DNA from: a virus
Virus record (IMG/VR): IMGVR_UViG_3300031857_000291
Span: 1 to 50,656 of that record
Strand: one strand, 5' to 3'
Length of the DNA stretch: 50,656 nt
Part shown: positions 30,883-39,069 of the stretch, piece by piece
Layout of the letters: each line of letters begins with the position of its first letter
Position numbering within the stretch: the stretch's first letter is position 1
Position numbers and translations under genes: made by a program
Notes under the pieces: generated by a model
The model's input: the letters and a program-made list of their open reading frames with translations, nothing else
What the model was told of the DNA's origin: nothing
Databases searched by the model: none

Positions 30883-31369
30883 CAGGGACGGAACCCTGAT
30901 AAAGGACGTCCCCTACATCAACGACCCCACGCAAGTCGAGCTACTGCCTGGGGTCGTTAGAGCTTTGCGTAACTTGATTGAGTGCGGCTACCTGTTGATT
31001 GTGGTTACCAACCAGAGTGGGATAGGACGCTGGCGCATCACTAAGCCGCAGTACGTGGCCGTTCAGCGGCGGATGCTAGACTTACTGGCGCAGCATGGGG
31101 TGTACATCACCGCTACGTACTACTGCCCCCACACGCCGGACGCTGGCTGCGCCTGCCGCAAACCCGGCACTGAGCTATTTGAGCGTGCCGCCCGAGACTT
31201 TGACATTGACTTGTCCCAAAGCCTAATGTTTGGAGACAAGGAGAGCGATATGGTGCCCTGTGTGGGCACTTGCATCCGGGTGCCAAAGGACGCGTCCTGG
31301 GCTGCGTGGTACCGCCCCCGCTACCCTAGCCCCACCCCACCTGTAAAAACGCAGCCCGGGGGCGTCTGA
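30854..31369 (+). CDS. gmhB: GmhB-like heptose-1,7-bisphosphate 7-phosphatase (171 aa)
   Basis: HAD phosphatase. Catalytic LDRDGTL (Asp10, Asp12), VTNQSGIGRW (HAD motif II region), the zinc-binding CPH...CAC set (Cys91, His93, Cys99, Cys101), RKPGTELFE and FGDKESDM (motif IV). Converts heptose-1,7-bisphosphate to heptose-1-phosphate. Start is GTG 30854, within the preceding gene. Last plus-strand gene; it ends 31 bases before the convergent endolysin. No gene for the HldD epimerase is found after it. Confidence 0.88.
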   Translation: MPEYRAAFLDRDGTLIKDVPYINDPTQVELLPGVVRALRNLIECGYLLIVVTNQSGIGRWRITKPQYVAVQRRMLDLLAQHGVYITATYYCPHTPDAGCACRKPGTELFERAARDFDIDLSQSLMFGDKESDMVPCVGTCIRVPKDASWAAWYRPRYPSPTPPVKTQPGGV

Positions 31370-31400
31370 TAGCTCTGGCGGGGCACTACCTGCCGCGTGG

Positions 31401-31763
31401 CTAGTAGCTCCACACTGTGGGGGCGCTGCGCAGGTCCAGATGTACGAAGCGTCCGGAGCCCTTTTGCTGCACCCCGATACCCGTAAAGCCCAGGTGCATC
31501 GCCAGGCGAAGCAGCTCGTGGGCATCGGCGCCCTGCACGCCGACATCGCAGGCCAAGCCGGTAGAGTGCATCCCCGGCTCGGCCTTGGCCTTCTCCACCG
31601 GGTGATCCGGACAACGATAGCCCGAGGTAATCGTCATCGGCTTGCGGTAGACATCCCGCAGCGCCTGCAATCGACCCATAAACTCGGGCCGCATTTCCTG
31701 CTTGCCGCAGTGCCGGCAGCGGAACTCAGCTTCCGTGAAGTTGGGGTAGTCGGACCAGTTCAC
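31401..31763 (-). CDS. Endolysin, M15-type peptidase (120 aa)
   Basis: Zinc D-Ala-D-Ala-type carboxypeptidase/endopeptidase that cuts peptidoglycan cross-links. Motifs: HSTGLACDV (His and Asp ligands) and RFVHLDLR (His ligand), with TITSGYRCPDHP ahead. GTG 31763 overlaps the holin TGA (GTGA), a better start than an ATG further upstream, which would overlap the holin by about 75 bases. About 120 residues is typical for phage M15 endolysins. A CRHCG pair near the start may bind zinc as well. Ends the lysis cassette. Confidence 0.85.
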   Translation of the reverse strand: MNWSDYPNFTEAEFRCRHCGKQEMRPEFMGRLQALRDVYRKPMTITSGYRCPDHPVEKAKAEPGMHSTGLACDVGVQGADAHELLRLAMHLGFTGIGVQQKGSGRFVHLDLRSAPTVWSY

Positions 31764-32161
31764 TTGGTCACCCCCTTGAACTTCTCCATCGTCCTGTACC
31801 CTCCGATGCCAAGCAGGCCGGTGACTACAACCCATAAAAGGTCGATGTTCACGTCCGGGGGTTCCGGCCAGCCTTTAATCCTAGCCACCCACGTCAGCAC
31901 CGGCTGAACAATCGTGGCATAAGCAAAGCCTAAGCCGCCAGTCCACATAAACAGCGGTCGCCCCCCAGCCACAAACAGGCTTGGGTGTTGAGCCTCGCGG
32001 GCGTTGATCTCAAGCTGCGCGATGGTCTGCTTCAGCTCGCCTTCGGCGGCCATGCGGACCAATTCCATCTCCGCTTCGCGTTTCTTCTCCGGATCAGGGA
32101 TGAAACGGTCCAGCAGCGTTTTTCCGACCTCAAGGATCGGCCCGAGGATGAGTGGGTTCAT
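31760..32161 (-). CDS. Holin, GTA_holin_3TM family (133 aa)
   Basis: Forms pores that start lysis. The amphipathic start (ILGPILEVGKTLLDRFIPDP), the charged middle (EAEMELVRMAAEGELKQTIA), PSLFVAGGRPLFMWTGGLGF and LLWVVVTGLLGIGGYRTMEK are characteristic of the three-TM holin family first described with gene-transfer agents. Two strong hydrophobic segments are seen plus a weaker one. ATG 32161 overlaps the previous stop; endolysin overlaps its own stop. Confidence 0.85.
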   Translation of the reverse strand: MNPLILGPILEVGKTLLDRFIPDPEKKREAEMELVRMAAEGELKQTIAQLEINAREAQHPSLFVAGGRPLFMWTGGLGFAYATIVQPVLTWVARIKGWPEPPDVNIDLLWVVVTGLLGIGGYRTMEKFKGVTK

Positions 32162-32523
32162 TTACGCGCCTCTGACTTGATGTGCTCCCACGCGGCCACG
32201 CACAGAAACACCACGATGGCCCATAGGCCAGCCGCCGTGACTTTCGAAAACGCATCGCTCTTGGCCTTGTCCCACCACGATGCGTTGGCAATGGCCTTCT
32301 CGTGGGCTAGACGGTGCCCGTGCGGATCGCCCCCGGGGAATGCCTCCGAGAACGTGTGCTTGAGCATGGCAAACTGCTTGTCCATGTGCGCAGTCAAATG
32401 CTGTTCGTGAGACTTGAGGGCCGCGCTGACGGTCTTCTCAATCATCAGTGCCACCTTGTCCTCGGTCAGGGCCGACTGGCGCCGTTCTGTGCCGCTGTAG
32501 TCCGTCATCGGGGAGAGCTCCAT
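32158..32523 (-). CDS. Single-pass membrane protein of the lysis cassette (121 aa)
   Basis: N-terminal soluble region with a long helix (DKVALMIEKTVSAALKSHEQ) and His-rich part (GHRLAHEKA), then one C-terminal membrane helix (GLWAIVVFLCVAAWEHIKS). Start ATG 32523 lies in a TGATG overlap with the 1205-residue gene; GTG at 32526 is an alternative. Next to the holin and endolysin, it may be a second holin or a lysis regulator/spanin-like part, but no family is recognised. Confidence 0.65.
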   Translation of the reverse strand: MELSPMTDYSGTERRQSALTEDKVALMIEKTVSAALKSHEQHLTAHMDKQFAMLKHTFSEAFPGGDPHGHRLAHEKAIANASWWDKAKSDAFSKVTAAGLWAIVVFLCVAAWEHIKSEARK

Positions 32524-35500
32524 CACTGTTCTTCGTCCGAATTGTACGTGGCAGCGCCGCCCGCCGCAACCGCCCCACCCATACTGAATAGTTGAGTGCG
32601 TTTGGACTTTTTGGGGTCAACGGGTACTTCCCACCAACTATGGCCCTTGTCGTCCTTAACCTGCCTGCCTCCGAGCGACTTGAGGTAGTTAGTAACCTCT
32701 TTCTTGTACCGATCGTAGATACCTTGGTGCTCGGGGTACTCGAACTTGTCGCTTGGCTTAACAAAGCGGCTGATCACACCCTCGCTAATGTTGGAAGTAC
32801 CCGAGTGACTCCAGATGGGGGGACCAATTTGTCTACCATTGACATCAATGGGCAGGCGTTCGGCTTCCCACATGCCGGTGTCGTCTACACGGACGTTGCC
32901 GGTATACTTCCAGTCGTTGGCGGTGCCTGCTCTGTTACCTGGAAGACGCGTACCGGCAAGAGCGGGATCCATGGCTTGGCCAGGGGTAATGTCTAGCTTA
33001 CGCTCCCACCCCTCTACGGCGGCAACGGTGTCAGCGTCTGCAAAACGGACCACGGGTGGTATAGGCTTGTACTGCTCAACCTCAAGAGCCCGCCGTGCAA
33101 ATTCCTCAGCGTCCTTCCTATGTGGGGCGGTAACGGCAGCTATCATTCTATCGGTGCGGTTGAACCCTTGCTCGACGTAGGAGTCCTCTACCTGCTTTAC
33201 GTACTTGAGCGCAGACTTTGCTCGGTTGCGCAGACTTTCGTACTCAGGGTTAAGCTGCGGCGTGGCGGCACGGCTCAGCTCCTCGCGGATCAAGCGGCGC
33301 TCCCAATTCTTGAACATGGGGCGCTGCGCGGTGGCTGCGCCACCTTCCGCCAACTTAGCGCTGTGCTCGCTGCCTAAAAGACTTAGTCGGTTGCTGATAT
33401 CCTTTAGCGACTCCTCCAGCGCCAAACGCAATCTGCCGAGATGGATATTCAGTAGTCCAGCCCCAGGTCTAGTCTGTGTCGTTGCAATGTACCGAAGCAA
33501 GTCGCCTTCATTGTCAAGAATAGCGCGAGAGCCAACTTCGTTCAACGCCTCCGGTGTTAGTTTGCTGGCAATGTCGTCCTCCAGCAGCATTAAGAAATCT
33601 GGATTGGCTTGTAGCAACTTGTCTTGATTTTGCAAAATGTCATTTGCCGCAGAGCTCGCCCATTCGATACTATTGCCTCCGCCACTTTTCGAAAGTATCG
33701 GATTTATTACAACTTCCTGCGCCACTACACTGTCGAAGGCGCTCTCCAACCGTGCGCGTTCCTCAGGCGCTAGCTCCTTGCCAGCTTTCTGCACGAGGTC
33801 AGACTGTAGCTCCACCACATGGGGGATGCCTGTTTCATCCTCAAACGCCCTGGTGTGGCCGAAGTAGTTGGGGTCACCGAAGTGATTGTTCGTTGCTGTA
33901 GGTGTGGGGCTGCGGTGAATAGTGGTACGTACGTTCTGTGCGTTGGGCTGACTCATGCCCCCAGTCCAGTCCGCTGGCGTAGCATCTCTACCAATGCTTT
34001 GCAGTCCGTAATCGGCAAAACTGTCAGTATCCTTGGGCGTAAGGCGGAAATCTTTGGTTTCCAGCCCCACCTCGCGCACGAGATTCTCAGCGGAGATGCT
34101 GTCGCCCTCAGTACGGGCAAGCACGCGCTCGAACACGTCACGCTCGGCTTTTGTAACCTCGGGGCGGCGGAGCTGGTCGCGTATCTCCTGCATGGGGATC
34201 ATCGCCCACTTACCGGGCAAGTTCTCCAGCGTGCGCAGGGTGGTGGGTTGGTCGGCTAGGGCCTCACGCAACGTCATCTGCGCAGGGGGCTCCATGCTGG
34301 CGCTGATGGCTGGGGTAGCAGACCTGCCGTACCGCCCGCCCGTCAACTCCTCAACGGTCTTAAGCGACTCAGGGGGCCTGTCCAACCCCATGAACTGCTC
34401 CCGCATGGGGAACATCTGCAACCGCTCCTCCGGGGTGAGGTCCAAACGCGTTTGCGTAAGGCGGGCACGGGTCTCGCCCACGTTGCTGAGGTACTGCTCG
34501 TAACGGCCAGTTTCGGTGGGTTCGGCGATTCTAGACTTTTGGTACGACTCCCTAATACGAGCCTGTGATGCGTCTACACGTTGCTTAAGAGAGTCTAGCG
34601 GCACATTCCTAACTATCCTAAGCGTAACGTCCCGCAGTATTCCGTCTTCCGCAAATGTGCTTTCATTTTCGGGGTTGTACCTCCCAGCAGCTCCAAAGTT
34701 TTCAGCTGTTCCGTAATAATTAGCCCTATCAACCACCTCATCAAGAGCCTGCTCGGGCGTCATGCCTGGACTATTGTCCATCAACTTACGGGCTTGGAGT
34801 GCTGTGGCATCAGCATCAAAGTTTACCTTATCTCCCTCAAGCCGGGTTTTCCAATACTCGCCCGCGTCCTTTATTGTATCGGTAGAAATGCCATAGTCCC
34901 TATCGGCACGGTAGTCTATACTGTGCTGGAGCTCATGAGCCATGATGCTGCGCCCGTAATCCTCGCCCGGGCGCATGTATTGCGTCTGTAGGCGGATAGC
35001 ATTCGCAGGGGCGTCCATGTGGCCGCCAGCGCCGCCGAGCTCAGACTTAGTGAGAAAATCCACCTGCATCTCAGCCAGTTCGGGGATGCGGTCAAACAGC
35101 TCGGGGTGCTCGACAACATCCTTCATCTTCAGCCCACGGATGGGGGCCATCAAGCTATTGTTGGCATTCTCCAGCGCGGCGTCAAGTTGCTCGACAGTCT
35201 TTTTCTGCGCAAGGTCCAGCGCCTTGGGGGATGGGTCCTGTCCCGTCTGCACGCGGATGGTACGTGCCGCATTGCCCATGCTGCCGCCACGCTCCAATAT
35301 CTCACGCACTTGTAGCGCAGACTCAATGTCTGAGATGCGCTGCACCACGGGCGCTCGCGCAGCCTGCACAGCTTGCAGGGCCTTGAACTTCATCTTGTCA
35401 TCGCTAAGTTCTACAGCCCAGCTACCATCAAGGTCTCTGAGCAAGCCAGTCTGCACCAGCACCTCATCGGGTGAGGCGCCCTTGGCTTCAAGCTCTTGTG

Positions 35501-36140
35501 CTGCGGAAACCTTGGCCTTCTCCTGCGGAGTGAAGAATGTCTCAGGCAGAAACACTCCGCGCTGGCTCCTAGCCATCGGGCTAGTTACGGCGTTAGCGCC
35601 CAGAGAGTCGAGCATGGAAACGCCAGCGCTCTTCAACACCTTGGATACGCCAGGGGCTACCTCACGGGCGGCAAAGCCCCCAGGCAACATCTGCCCCACG
35701 GCACCCAGGTACTCCAGCGCCGCAGTACCGTACTGCCCCCGCTCAAGCGCTCCGGCAGCACGCTCAGTGCTGCGGTAACCCTCTTCCATAAAGTAAGGTA
35801 GTGCGGGCAGTAGGGGAATATCTGCCAAGCCAATGCCGAGTGGCAGGTTGCTCTGTGGTCCACCCAGCACAGTCTGCGCGGTGCGGCGTGCCCCTGCACG
35901 CTCCATGCCCAACCCCTCTAGTGCGGACTGCGCCTTGGCAACGTCCCTCTCCCGAGTGGTGGGGCGGTACTCACGCATTTCAGCCGGACGGGGCTGCTGC
36001 GTAGGTTGCGCACGGACCACGGGCTGCGGCACTGGAGCCGCTGGCTGCATGTAACTTGGACGCCACGGGGCGTCCAACGGAGAGTCTGGACGACGGGGTA
36101 CTTCACCAGTTTCGTAGCCCGGGTCTAGTTGTTGGTCCAT
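32523..36140 (-). CDS. Giant polyvalent-type virion protein with HExxH motif (1205 aa)
   Basis: Residues 1-80 are a Pro-rich linker. Around residue 130 come helical, membrane-friendly stretches (PLGIGLADIPLLPALPYFME). Residues 401-405 are HELQH in SIMAHELQHSIDYRADRDYG, a zinc-metalloprotease signature. Near 770, HVVELQSDLVQKAGKEL resembles the EIQSDxxQ motif common in large polyvalent phage proteins, followed by a motif like PFKKTWxELxxKR (MFKNWERRLIREE). The end (RYKKEVTNYLKSLGG to SWWEVPV) is also typical of that class. Such proteins are often packed in the head and injected. It follows the ejection genes, which supports delivery into the host. A TPPRPxxx ADP-ribosyl activity cannot be claimed. 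Confidence 0.7.
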   Translation of the reverse strand: MDQQLDPGYETGEVPRRPDSPLDAPWRPSYMQPAAPVPQPVVRAQPTQQPRPAEMREYRPTTRERDVAKAQSALEGLGMERAGARRTAQTVLGGPQSNLPLGIGLADIPLLPALPYFMEEGYRSTERAAGALERGQYGTAALEYLGAVGQMLPGGFAAREVAPGVSKVLKSAGVSMLDSLGANAVTSPMARSQRGVFLPETFFTPQEKAKVSAAQELEAKGASPDEVLVQTGLLRDLDGSWAVELSDDKMKFKALQAVQAARAPVVQRISDIESALQVREILERGGSMGNAARTIRVQTGQDPSPKALDLAQKKTVEQLDAALENANNSLMAPIRGLKMKDVVEHPELFDRIPELAEMQVDFLTKSELGGAGGHMDAPANAIRLQTQYMRPGEDYGRSIMAHELQHSIDYRADRDYGISTDTIKDAGEYWKTRLEGDKVNFDADATALQARKLMDNSPGMTPEQALDEVVDRANYYGTAENFGAAGRYNPENESTFAEDGILRDVTLRIVRNVPLDSLKQRVDASQARIRESYQKSRIAEPTETGRYEQYLSNVGETRARLTQTRLDLTPEERLQMFPMREQFMGLDRPPESLKTVEELTGGRYGRSATPAISASMEPPAQMTLREALADQPTTLRTLENLPGKWAMIPMQEIRDQLRRPEVTKAERDVFERVLARTEGDSISAENLVREVGLETKDFRLTPKDTDSFADYGLQSIGRDATPADWTGGMSQPNAQNVRTTIHRSPTPTATNNHFGDPNYFGHTRAFEDETGIPHVVELQSDLVQKAGKELAPEERARLESAFDSVVAQEVVINPILSKSGGGNSIEWASSAANDILQNQDKLLQANPDFLMLLEDDIASKLTPEALNEVGSRAILDNEGDLLRYIATTQTRPGAGLLNIHLGRLRLALEESLKDISNRLSLLGSEHSAKLAEGGAATAQRPMFKNWERRLIREELSRAATPQLNPEYESLRNRAKSALKYVKQVEDSYVEQGFNRTDRMIAAVTAPHRKDAEEFARRALEVEQYKPIPPVVRFADADTVAAVEGWERKLDITPGQAMDPALAGTRLPGNRAGTANDWKYTGNVRVDDTGMWEAERLPIDVNGRQIGPPIWSHSGTSNISEGVISRFVKPSDKFEYPEHQGIYDRYKKEVTNYLKSLGGRQVKDDKGHSWWEVPVDPKKSKRTQLFSMGGAVAAGGAATYNSDEEQ

Positions 36141-36148
36141 GGCAGCGG

Positions 36149-37318
36149 TTACTCGTACTTGAGTGCAGTCAGGTACCCGGCTGACTGTGCAGCGCTCAGC
36201 TTGCTGCTCAGCCCAGCAAAGTACTCATCTTCAATGTCAGGCTCAGTCTCTGCAACATGCACCTTGTCAACTGTGGACATGGCGCGGCGCATGGCCTGCT
36301 TGGCGGACATGCCGTAGCCGCTCACAGCAAAAGGGTACTCCCCAGCGGTAACCCACAAATCACGCTCAACAATGGCGGTGCCATCCGCGTTCATGTCTGG
36401 CATACGCCGTAACTGGACCATTATTGGCTGCGCATGCACGGCCACGCCCCGCGTTATGCCGTAAACAGGCGCTCCAGGCTCCTCGCTCTCTAGCTTGAGG
36501 TAGAAAGCCATGTCCTCAGTGCGGTAGGTGGCGGTATCTTTGGAGGAGAGTGCGTCCAGCGCCCACTGCACGGGGTCGCTGGTGGGTTGTGCGGTACTCT
36601 CCATCGCCCAGCGGCACTTGGCTTTGAACACTACTGCGTCCCCCTGCGGGGTGATGCAGCACTTGACCGTAGCCGTGCCACGCAGTCCACGCTGGAGCAG
36701 TAGGTCAGTCATCGTACCGAGAGTGTCATCAAATAGAGTGGATGCCTCCACCCAGCGGCTGATGCCCGTGTGAGTCAACCCCTCCAGCACGGGGCCAACC
36801 CAGCCGTCGCGGCCCATGTGGCGGGTCACCGTGGCTTGCAAGCCCTCCACGTAATCTTGCAGCAGCAAGTCTCCCTCTGGAGTGGGCAGGCTGCGCACAT
36901 GGGCCAGCATGTCAGCGGCAGAGTAGGACTCAAACGTGTCAACGTCCTCGCCCTTCAACACGTAGCGGGCAGGCTTGGAGTACAGGTGCTTGACGAGCGC
37001 ATCAACGCTGGAAAACTGCTCAGTGGCCGGGGCCAGCGCGGCGTAGTCCTCAAACTTGAGCGTGCAGGGCGTATTCCAGATGGGGAAGCTGCGCTGCATC
37101 AACTGCCGCAGCTTGGCCTCAAACTTCTCGCATCCGCAGTTGAAAATTAGGTCAGCCCAGGCGGCGTGGGCCACCCAGTTATCCACGCGCTCAAAACCAC
37201 GGAAGCCGTTGCCCACCTCGGTGTCCGGCACGTACCACTTGATCGTGTGCCCTGCTTGACTGGCCCGTAGCGCAAGGCTCAGGGCTTTGCCCTTATCGTC
37301 CAGCAGTAGCAGGTTCAT
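36149..37318 (-). CDS. PurD-like ATP-grasp protein (389 aa)
   Basis: The start MNLLLLDDKGKALSLALR resembles the N-terminal domain of phosphoribosylamine-glycine ligase (PurD). The middle carries ATP-grasp-like segments (ARYVLKGEDVDTFESY and LLLQDYVEGLQATVTRH), and the end matches the PurD C-lobe (EYPFAVSGYGMSAKQAMRRA then VDKVHVAE). Length of 389 is slightly shorter than bacterial PurD (about 430). It is ATGA-coupled to an ejection protein and followed by the polyvalent protein, so it is a late gene, unexpected for purine synthesis. Substrate is unknown; the key metal and amine-binding residues were not confirmed. Confidence 0.55.
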   Translation of the reverse strand: MNLLLLDDKGKALSLALRASQAGHTIKWYVPDTEVGNGFRGFERVDNWVAHAAWADLIFNCGCEKFEAKLRQLMQRSFPIWNTPCTLKFEDYAALAPATEQFSSVDALVKHLYSKPARYVLKGEDVDTFESYSAADMLAHVRSLPTPEGDLLLQDYVEGLQATVTRHMGRDGWVGPVLEGLTHTGISRWVEASTLFDDTLGTMTDLLLQRGLRGTATVKCCITPQGDAVVFKAKCRWAMESTAQPTSDPVQWALDALSSKDTATYRTEDMAFYLKLESEEPGAPVYGITRGVAVHAQPIMVQLRRMPDMNADGTAIVERDLWVTAGEYPFAVSGYGMSAKQAMRRAMSTVDKVHVAETEPDIEDEYFAGLSSKLSAAQSAGYLTALKYE

Positions 37319-39069
37319 TCCGTCTCCTCACTCATCAAAAACGGGGCACGCTCCCTGCTGGGTTGCGCGGCCACGCCCATGCTCACCATGCCCGGTACAG
37401 CGGCCCCGGCAGGGGCGCGGGGTACTACCCCCCTAGGCTGCGCCATTAGGCGCTGGTAGCGCTCACCAGCGGCCATGCTGCGTACTGCTGGGCGGGCGGC
37501 AGCACCGGCAGCAAGCCCCACAGCAATACCGGGCTGACCACTGAATATTGCCGCTGGAATACCTGCGCCCATTGCCCAGTCGCTGAGCACCATGCCCTCC
37601 GGGGTAGTGAGCCCCTCACTGCGGCGGACTACGCTGGGCATAGCAGCAGCGGCCTCGGCCACCCGGCGCATGTTACCAGTCAGCGGCTCACCCCGCTCCA
37701 ACGCACGCCGCAGAGCTTGCGGGTCAACCTTGCCGGTGGTGAGGTTGGTAGCGTCCTCAACGGCGTAGGTCTTGGCGTAGAGCTGGCGTGCGTTGCGGAA
37801 CCGCTCCAGCGCCCCCTGCCGGTTGGTCTGCGCAAGGTGGGACTCCAACAAGTCCTCAAGCATGCTGGCAGCTTCCTTAAAGGCGTAGGCCGCGTCAATA
37901 CTCTCGCTGGGAGCGTCGCTGCGCTTGAGGGTGCGCGTAGCGGTGTCCCGCAAGTTCTTGGTAATGTCAACAATCTGCTCAGGGGTGAGTGTATTAACCT
38001 TCCCCATGGAGCCACGCAGGCGCTCAAGACCACCGTCCTTGTACAGGGCGGGCATCGCTTGCTTGATACTACGGAACCGAGAGTCCAAGTCCTGCACCTT
38101 GGTGAGCCATGCGGGGTCAGTTGCCCGGACGTTGATAACGTCTGGCAGGGCTCGTAGTTGATCGTACACCGCACCGGCTTGATTGCGGATGTTACTGAGC
38201 GCTCCCTCATCCAGTCTGCCGGTGGGGGACAAGCCAAGGTCCTGCCGTACGAGCTGGCTGGCACGCTCCTCATTGTACTGGACCAACCGCTTGACTAGCG
38301 GAGCTTGCTTGGCCACTGACTCAACTGCGATGTTGGTGGCCCCACCGCGTGCCTCGCTGGGCAGGGCGCGGAAGCCCGCTTGCTGCGCAGCCTTAATGGC
38401 GTCTTGCTCCTGCGTGAACTGCATGGGCCCCGTGGGGCGTCCGGGACGAGCGCGGAGCGCCTGCGCACCACCGGCCAGCGCCAACCCAGCCTCGGGCACG
38501 GTGCCACCGATAGCTTCACCCGCAATGCGACCCTGCTCACCCCCTACAGCCTGCCCCACTGCACCACCCACGGCCTCCGCCCCCTTGGAAGCAGCCACAA
38601 AAGGAGCTGACGCCATAGCGGTGAATGCTTGCCCCGCCTGCGTGCGGGGCTGGTAGGTCATCGCACCCTGTACGCTCTCAACAGCCGCAGCGCCGCGCTC
38701 CAGGGCTTGTTCCAGCGGCTTGCCGGTGGCAATGTCGTACCCCGTGCGGGCAAGGCCAGCAATTCCAGCAACGGGGGTGGCTACAGCACCAGTGACCATA
38801 GTGGCCGGAGTTTCCAGCAATGCGCCTGCCAGCATCTGCGCTACGCCCTTGGTCACCTCCATAGTGCTTGGTAGAGGTGCCACTTGCGGACGGAGCTGCC
38901 CCGTGGGCGCTGGCGCAGCCGCGCCCGCCTGCTGAGCAGCGCGGTACTTGGCCCACTCCTCACGCGGAGCGTAGATGCTGGGTTGACGCATAGCGGGGCG
39001 TACGGTCTCCCAGCCGTCAACCTTTGCGCCCTCAACATTCTCCCAGCCAGCTTCGGTATCCGTAGCCAT
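37315..39069 (-). CDS. Ejection-type internal virion protein (584 aa)
   Basis: Ala/Gly-rich with long hydrophobic helical stretches (QMLAGALLETPATMVTGAVA and AGIPAAIFSGQPGIAVGLAA), a profile of P22 gp16/gp20-like proteins that leave the head with the DNA. An N-terminal repeat-like start (ENVEGAKVDGWETVRPA) and Arg-rich stretches are present. It is one of three consecutive proteins of this kind and is coupled to its neighbours (TAATG and ATGA overlaps). Function by analogy. Confidence 0.65.
   Translation of the reverse strand: MATDTEAGWENVEGAKVDGWETVRPAMRQPSIYAPREEWAKYRAAQQAGAAAPAPTGQLRPQVAPLPSTMEVTKGVAQMLAGALLETPATMVTGAVATPVAGIAGLARTGYDIATGKPLEQALERGAAAVESVQGAMTYQPRTQAGQAFTAMASAPFVAASKGAEAVGGAVGQAVGGEQGRIAGEAIGGTVPEAGLALAGGAQALRARPGRPTGPMQFTQEQDAIKAAQQAGFRALPSEARGGATNIAVESVAKQAPLVKRLVQYNEERASQLVRQDLGLSPTGRLDEGALSNIRNQAGAVYDQLRALPDVINVRATDPAWLTKVQDLDSRFRSIKQAMPALYKDGGLERLRGSMGKVNTLTPEQIVDITKNLRDTATRTLKRSDAPSESIDAAYAFKEAASMLEDLLESHLAQTNRQGALERFRNARQLYAKTYAVEDATNLTTGKVDPQALRRALERGEPLTGNMRRVAEAAAAMPSVVRRSEGLTTPEGMVLSDWAMGAGIPAAIFSGQPGIAVGLAAGAAARPAVRSMAAGERYQRLMAQPRGVVPRAPAGAAVPGMVSMGVAAQPSRERAPFLMSEETE

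Noticed and set aside
25206-31369. LPS-core operon of a bacterial host (contamination or prophage flank)
   Set aside because: The heptose genes are flanked without a break by phage genes, overlap like phage genes and face the lysis cassette directly; no host genes are seen.
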